DNA from: CAZVIK01 sp964627045
GTDB taxonomy: Bacteria; Acidobacteriota; Terriglobia; Bryobacterales; Bryobacteraceae
Reading direction: 5' to 3'
NCBI GenBank assembly: GCA_964627045.1
Contig: CAZVIK010000082.1
Coordinates: 1 to 16,137, forward strand
DNA length: 16,137 bases
Shown here: in pieces, positions 13,828 to 16,137 of the stretch
Layout of the letters: each line of letters begins with the position of its first letter
Numbering within the stretch: position 1 is the stretch's first letter
The notes under the pieces: generated by a model
What the model saw: only the letters and a program-made list of their open reading frames with translations
The model's database searches: none
Told to the model about the DNA's origin: nothing
Made by a program: the position numbers and the translations under genes

Positions 13828-14718
13828 ATGCCTCAAGAGTGGTGGTCACATGTCCGTGAATGGTTCGTCAGGCCGCTGTTGCCGCTGGGGACCTCGGGCC
13901 TGTCGCTAAGCGCCCTGCTGCAGTTGTTGTTGTTGTTGCTGCTGTTGTTCATCGTGGCAGGGAGGTTGAGGAAGTGGGTAGCGGGAAGGCTATTGGCGAG
14001 AACGAAGCTCGATGCGAGCGGACGGCAGGCGGTAGGATCACTGCTGCAATACAGCCTGGTCGTGCTCGGGTTTCTTGTGATCCTGCAGGCCTCGGGGATC
14101 GACGTGACGGGGTTAAGCGTGGCCGCTGGCGGGTTGGGCCTCGGCATCGGCTTCGGATTGCAGAACATTGCCAACAACCTCGTAAGTGGGTTGATCGTGC
14201 TGCTGGAGCGGCCCATCAAAATCGGTGACCGGATCGAACTGGCGGGCACAGAGGGGCAGGTGGTCGAGATCCGGGCTCGCAGCACCACGATGTTGACTAA
14301 CGATAACATCGCTGTAATTATTCCAAACTCCCGTTTCATCACGGAAGAGATTATCAACTGGAGCTACTCCGACCCCAAGGTGCGGTTCCGGATTCCGGTT
14401 TCTGTGGGATACGGCAGCGATGTCCGGTTGGTCGAGAGGTTATTACTTGATGTGGCGCGGTTCAATCCCGATGTGCTCGAGGAGCCTGCACCGGTTGTCC
14501 GCTTTCTGGAATTCGGCGACAGCGGGTTGCACATTGAGCTGCGTGCCTGGACGACGACGCTCATCCAAAGGAAGGGAAAGCTAATCAGCGATCTTAACTT
14601 CGCCATACTCGACGTGTTCCGCCGCCACGGCATCAGCATCCCTTATCCGCAGCGCGATGTGCATCTCAAGCCGGAAACACCGGCAGCGGAGCACGAAGTG
14701 GGTGGGCCGCCCCAGTAG
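13828..14718 (+). CDS. Small-conductance mechanosensitive channel, MscS family
   Basis: This 296-residue MscS-like channel opens under membrane tension to release solutes during osmotic downshock. The pore-lining TM3 and the start of the beta domain are unmistakable: VAAGGLGLGIGFGLQNIANN (98-117), then ERPIKIGDRIEL (127-138). Upstream helices lie at about 24-46 and 70-92. The first contains eight consecutive leucines (33-40) encoded by TTG and CTG codons. The cytoplasmic vestibule extends to about 285 (IIPNSRF 164-170, YPQRDVHL 273-280). The length is near that of E. coli MscS. GGGAGG lies 8 bases before the ATG. Only 24 bases separate it from the permease stop, so the two are probably one operon, suggesting solute uptake coupled to osmotic safety (inference). 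Confidence 0.95.
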   Translation: MPQEWWSHVREWFVRPLLPLGTSGLSLSALLQLLLLLLLLFIVAGRLRKWVAGRLLARTKLDASGRQAVGSLLQYSLVVLGFLVILQASGIDVTGLSVAAGGLGLGIGFGLQNIANNLVSGLIVLLERPIKIGDRIELAGTEGQVVEIRARSTTMLTNDNIAVIIPNSRFITEEIINWSYSDPKVRFRIPVSVGYGSDVRLVERLLLDVARFNPDVLEEPAPVVRFLEFGDSGLHIELRAWTTTLIQRKGKLISDLNFAILDVFRRHGISIPYPQRDVHLKPETPAAEHEVGGPPQ

Positions 14719-14755
14719 TCCTTGCGGACAGCCGTGTGCCAGGGCCGGCGAGCCA

Positions 14756-14785
14756 TTTACGTCCCCGCGCATCGTGGTGTATACT
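14756..14785 (+). promoter_or_regulatory. Promoter of the secreted unknown protein
   Basis: TTTACG (14756-14761, 4 of 6 of the -35 consensus) and TATACT (14780-14785, 5 of 6 of the -10 consensus) are 18 bases apart. Transcription would start near 14792, giving a leader of about 50 bases that holds AGGAGG before ATG 14844. It lies after the mscS stop, so the downstream gene need not belong to that operon. Confidence 0.5.
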
Positions 14786-14843
14786 TCAACCGTCCGGGAG
14801 GCTGGTGCCAGATTCCGGGAGCATCGGCCTCCGAGGAGGCGCC

Positions 14844-15527
14844 ATGAAACGCGGCAACTGCTGCCGCCGAACGGCCCCGCGCATCGTCCTGGTAGCGGCA
14901 ACCGTCCTCGCCTTTTCCGCAGCCGTCGCCCAAACCCGACCGCCTTCCGAATCTTCTCCCTACAACGTGATGGTGGCGCTCGACATGAGTTCGCCCTACG
15001 TGCCCGACGGCCGGATGAGCTTCGCCGCCCTCGCCTTCAGCGCGACGTTTAAGAACGTCGTGTTCCGCTGGAACCCGCGAACCGGCCCGCTCGTGGACGC
15101 CCCGACCGGCAGGCTGTGGCTCACCGCCCGCGAGTTCAACGAGGTCAACGACGACGGCGACCGTCATCGCCCCTGGGTCACCAAGCCTTGGCCCAAGGAA
15201 TTCGAGGCGGGGTTGGTTCTTGCCGACGACCCCGTTGTCCCGTTGCGCCGTCCCGGGCGCACTCCGGCTGCCGACGGCGACATCCCGCTCGTCCCGTTGG
15301 TTCCTGGGAGCGTGCGTCTCCGGTTCATGGCTCATTTCGGGCTGACGGATCTCCAGTGGTACTCCAAGATCGGTTCCAACGTCTTGTCCAGCATGGAAGC
15401 GGAGTTCGAAGTCCCCTGGCAGAGCCTGATGAACAGCCGCCCGGTTACTGTGAAGGTCCCATTCGAGGGGGACCCTGAAGAGAAGGGCACCTGGTGGATC
15501 GAGCTTCTCCCGCAGCCCAGGCGTTAG
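14844..15527 (+). CDS. Secreted protein of unknown family
   Basis: This 227-residue protein belongs to no family I recognise. It begins with a clear signal peptide: a basic N-region (MKRGNCCRRTAPR), a hydrophobic core IVLVAATVLAFSAAVA (14-29) and a likely signal peptidase I site after AVA. Cys6 and Cys7 precede the hydrophobic core, so this is not a standard lipobox. The mature part is soluble and rich in Pro, Trp, Arg and Asp. It includes a short Asp-rich turn FNEVNDDGDRHRP, a proline/arginine linker near the middle, and C-terminal beta-like segments (AEFEVPWQSL, GTWWIELLPQPRR). There are no cysteines in the mature part and no catalytic motif I can name. The start is set by AGGAGG four bases before ATG 14844 and by the promoter at 14756-14785; an upstream in-frame ATG at 14736 precedes that promoter. 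Confidence 0.75.
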   Translation: MKRGNCCRRTAPRIVLVAATVLAFSAAVAQTRPPSESSPYNVMVALDMSSPYVPDGRMSFAALAFSATFKNVVFRWNPRTGPLVDAPTGRLWLTAREFNEVNDDGDRHRPWVTKPWPKEFEAGLVLADDPVVPLRRPGRTPAADGDIPLVPLVPGSVRLRFMAHFGLTDLQWYSKIGSNVLSSMEAEFEVPWQSLMNSRPVTVKVPFEGDPEEKGTWWIELLPQPRR

Positions 15528-15536
15528 CCCGGCAGC

Positions 15537-15733
15537 CTAGCGAAGAACCTCGGCCGGAATCGCTTTCACCTGCATCCCTCTGCGGCCGTCCAGCTTCCGC
15601 GACGGCAGTTCGGCGCTGCCGGCGTACTTCGTGACAAATGCCGGGTGTTGGTCAGCGCCCCTTTCGCTTCCTCCCAGGCCAGGAGTTGGTAATCGCCGGG
15701 GGAGTCGCCCTTGCGACTGAACCCTCCGCGTTG
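15537..15733 (-). pseudogene. Frameshifted C-terminal remnant of a 'PGDY.L.AWE' carboxypeptidase-regulatory-like protein
   Basis: Read on the minus strand, about 15733-15655 encodes QRGGFSRKG then DSPGDYQLLAWEEA and KGALTN. From about 15652 to the TAG at 15539-15537, a different frame continues with PAFVTKYAG, SRKLDGRRG and MQVKAIPAEVLR. Joined, this matches the typical end of large Acidobacteria proteins with carboxypeptidase-regulatory-like domains, where 'F..xGvaPGDYKLFAWEdvexGAyxdPxFlxkYe' is followed by 'V.lKVIPAE' and a stop. The frames differ by one base, consistent with a 1-base deletion or 2-base insertion after ALTN. Nothing upstream on that strand resembles the rest of such a protein. 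I therefore read this as the decayed 3' tail of a lost gene. The family match is from memory of the pattern. Confidence 0.6.
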
Positions 15734-15802
15734 GCTAGAAAACCTATTCCCATAGAGCAAAGGACGGCGGGAACAGCGGGTCCAGAAGGCAACCAACCGG
15801 AC

Positions 15803-16045
15803 ATGCTCGCCCGGTATTTAGCGGAGGAGAAAGCTGCACGCCACGAGATGAGGGTGCAGCAGCGGGAGAGTCTGCGTCTCGGTGGGCTGGTGGCCCTGAT
15901 GGCGGGCATCGGTCTGGGTGTCGTTTTGGCCGGCCTGAAACCCGAAGAGCCCTACTACCTATTGGGCCTGATCCCTGTCTTGGCCGGTTTGGCGATCTTG
16001 ATCTATGTCTACGTTCTAGCCCCGAAGTTGCGAAGCAGCGAGTAA
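15803..16045 (+). CDS. Small membrane protein with two helices, unknown function
   Basis: This predicted 80-residue protein has a charged, probably helical cytoplasmic N-terminus (LARYLAEEKAARHEMRVQQR, 2-21). Two hydrophobic segments follow, about 25-43 (GGLVALMAGIGLGVVLAGL) and 51-72 (LLGLIPVLAGLAILIYVYVL), separated by a short KPEEPYY loop, with a basic tail KLRSSE. No family is recognised. The reading frame is open back to an ATG at 15638, but that extension runs antisense through the minus-strand remnant and has no ribosome site. Met at 15803 has only GAAGG about 11 bases upstream, so the start remains uncertain; TTG 15731 is another option. The gene is convergent with a partial gene entering from the right. 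Confidence 0.55.
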   Translation: MLARYLAEEKAARHEMRVQQRESLRLGGLVALMAGIGLGVVLAGLKPEEPYYLLGLIPVLAGLAILIYVYVLAPKLRSSE

Positions 16046-16078
16046 CCACCCCGTCGCCGGCATGGTCCTCCATTGTGG

Positions 16079-16137
16079 TTACAGATCGAGGTAGAAAACG
16101 GCCTCCTCCAGAAACAGAAAACGGCCGGTTCCCCCCG
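16079..16137 (-). CDS. 3' end of a gene truncated by the window edge
   Basis: On the minus strand the last 18 codons before TAA (16081-16079) read GTGRFLFLEEAVFYLDL preceded by Gly. This is a coherent amphipathic ending, unlike the other frames. It probably belongs to a gene extending beyond base 16137, converging on the small membrane protein with a 33-base gap. The product cannot be identified. It contains an 11-base direct repeat AGAAAACGGCC (plus-strand copies at 16093-16103 and 16116-16126). Confidence 0.35.
   Translation of the reverse strand, partial: GGTGRFLFLEEAVFYLDL

Noticed and set aside
13924..13947. TTG/CTG triplet run in mscS as a variable repeat
   Set aside because: It is in frame, encodes a leucine-rich membrane helix and is interrupted by CTG codons, so ordinary codon choice explains it.

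Overview
The window is GC-rich bacterial chromosome of soil-bacterium style. It carries several Tat-exported redox and sugar enzymes, two exported enzymes with Ala/Gly/Pro-rich inserts, and the decayed tail of a protein ending in a 'PGDY.L.AWE' module. Together these suggest an Acidobacteriota of the Bryobacterales/Solibacter type. That is inferred from gene style only; no rRNA or other phylogenetic marker is present. I see no phage, transposase, CRISPR, tRNA or rRNA.

Layout. From 90 to 11532 every gene is on the minus strand. Read in the direction of transcription, this block holds: a CE1-like secreted esterase (11532-10291); a tightly packed four-gene operon of GT2-like glycosyltransferase, GT2 glycosyltransferase, radical SAM/SPASM protein and Gfo/Idh/MocA oxidoreductase (10118-6184), with overlaps of 4, 14 and 4 bases; a Tat-exported Gfo/Idh/MocA protein (5923-4331) followed by a hairpin terminator; a Tat-signal protein with a 3-hexulose-6-phosphate synthase-like (HUMPS/OMPDC superfamily) domain (3977-3015); and a two-gene redox operon (2760-90). 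The redox operon joins a Tat-exported QueG-like double [4Fe-4S] protein to a membrane polyferredoxin that looks like NapH fused to NapG.

A divergent intergenic region (11533-12024) holds a perfect (AAGG)10 microsatellite. To its right the plus strand carries an SLC13/DASS-type permease with two TrkA-C-like domains and an MscS channel (12025-14718), then a secreted protein of unknown family (14844-15527) behind a recognisable promoter, then a small two-helix membrane protein (15803-16045). Between the last two, on the minus strand, is a frameshifted remnant of a larger gene. The 3' end of another minus-strand gene enters from the right edge.

The most interesting parts are the redox pair, which looks like a quinol- or menaquinol-linked electron chain feeding an exported QueG-like enzyme; the Tat-exported HUMPS protein, whose leader resembles that of YghX-type dienelactone hydrolases; and the coupled glycosyltransferase/radical SAM/dehydrogenase operon, whose product I cannot name.
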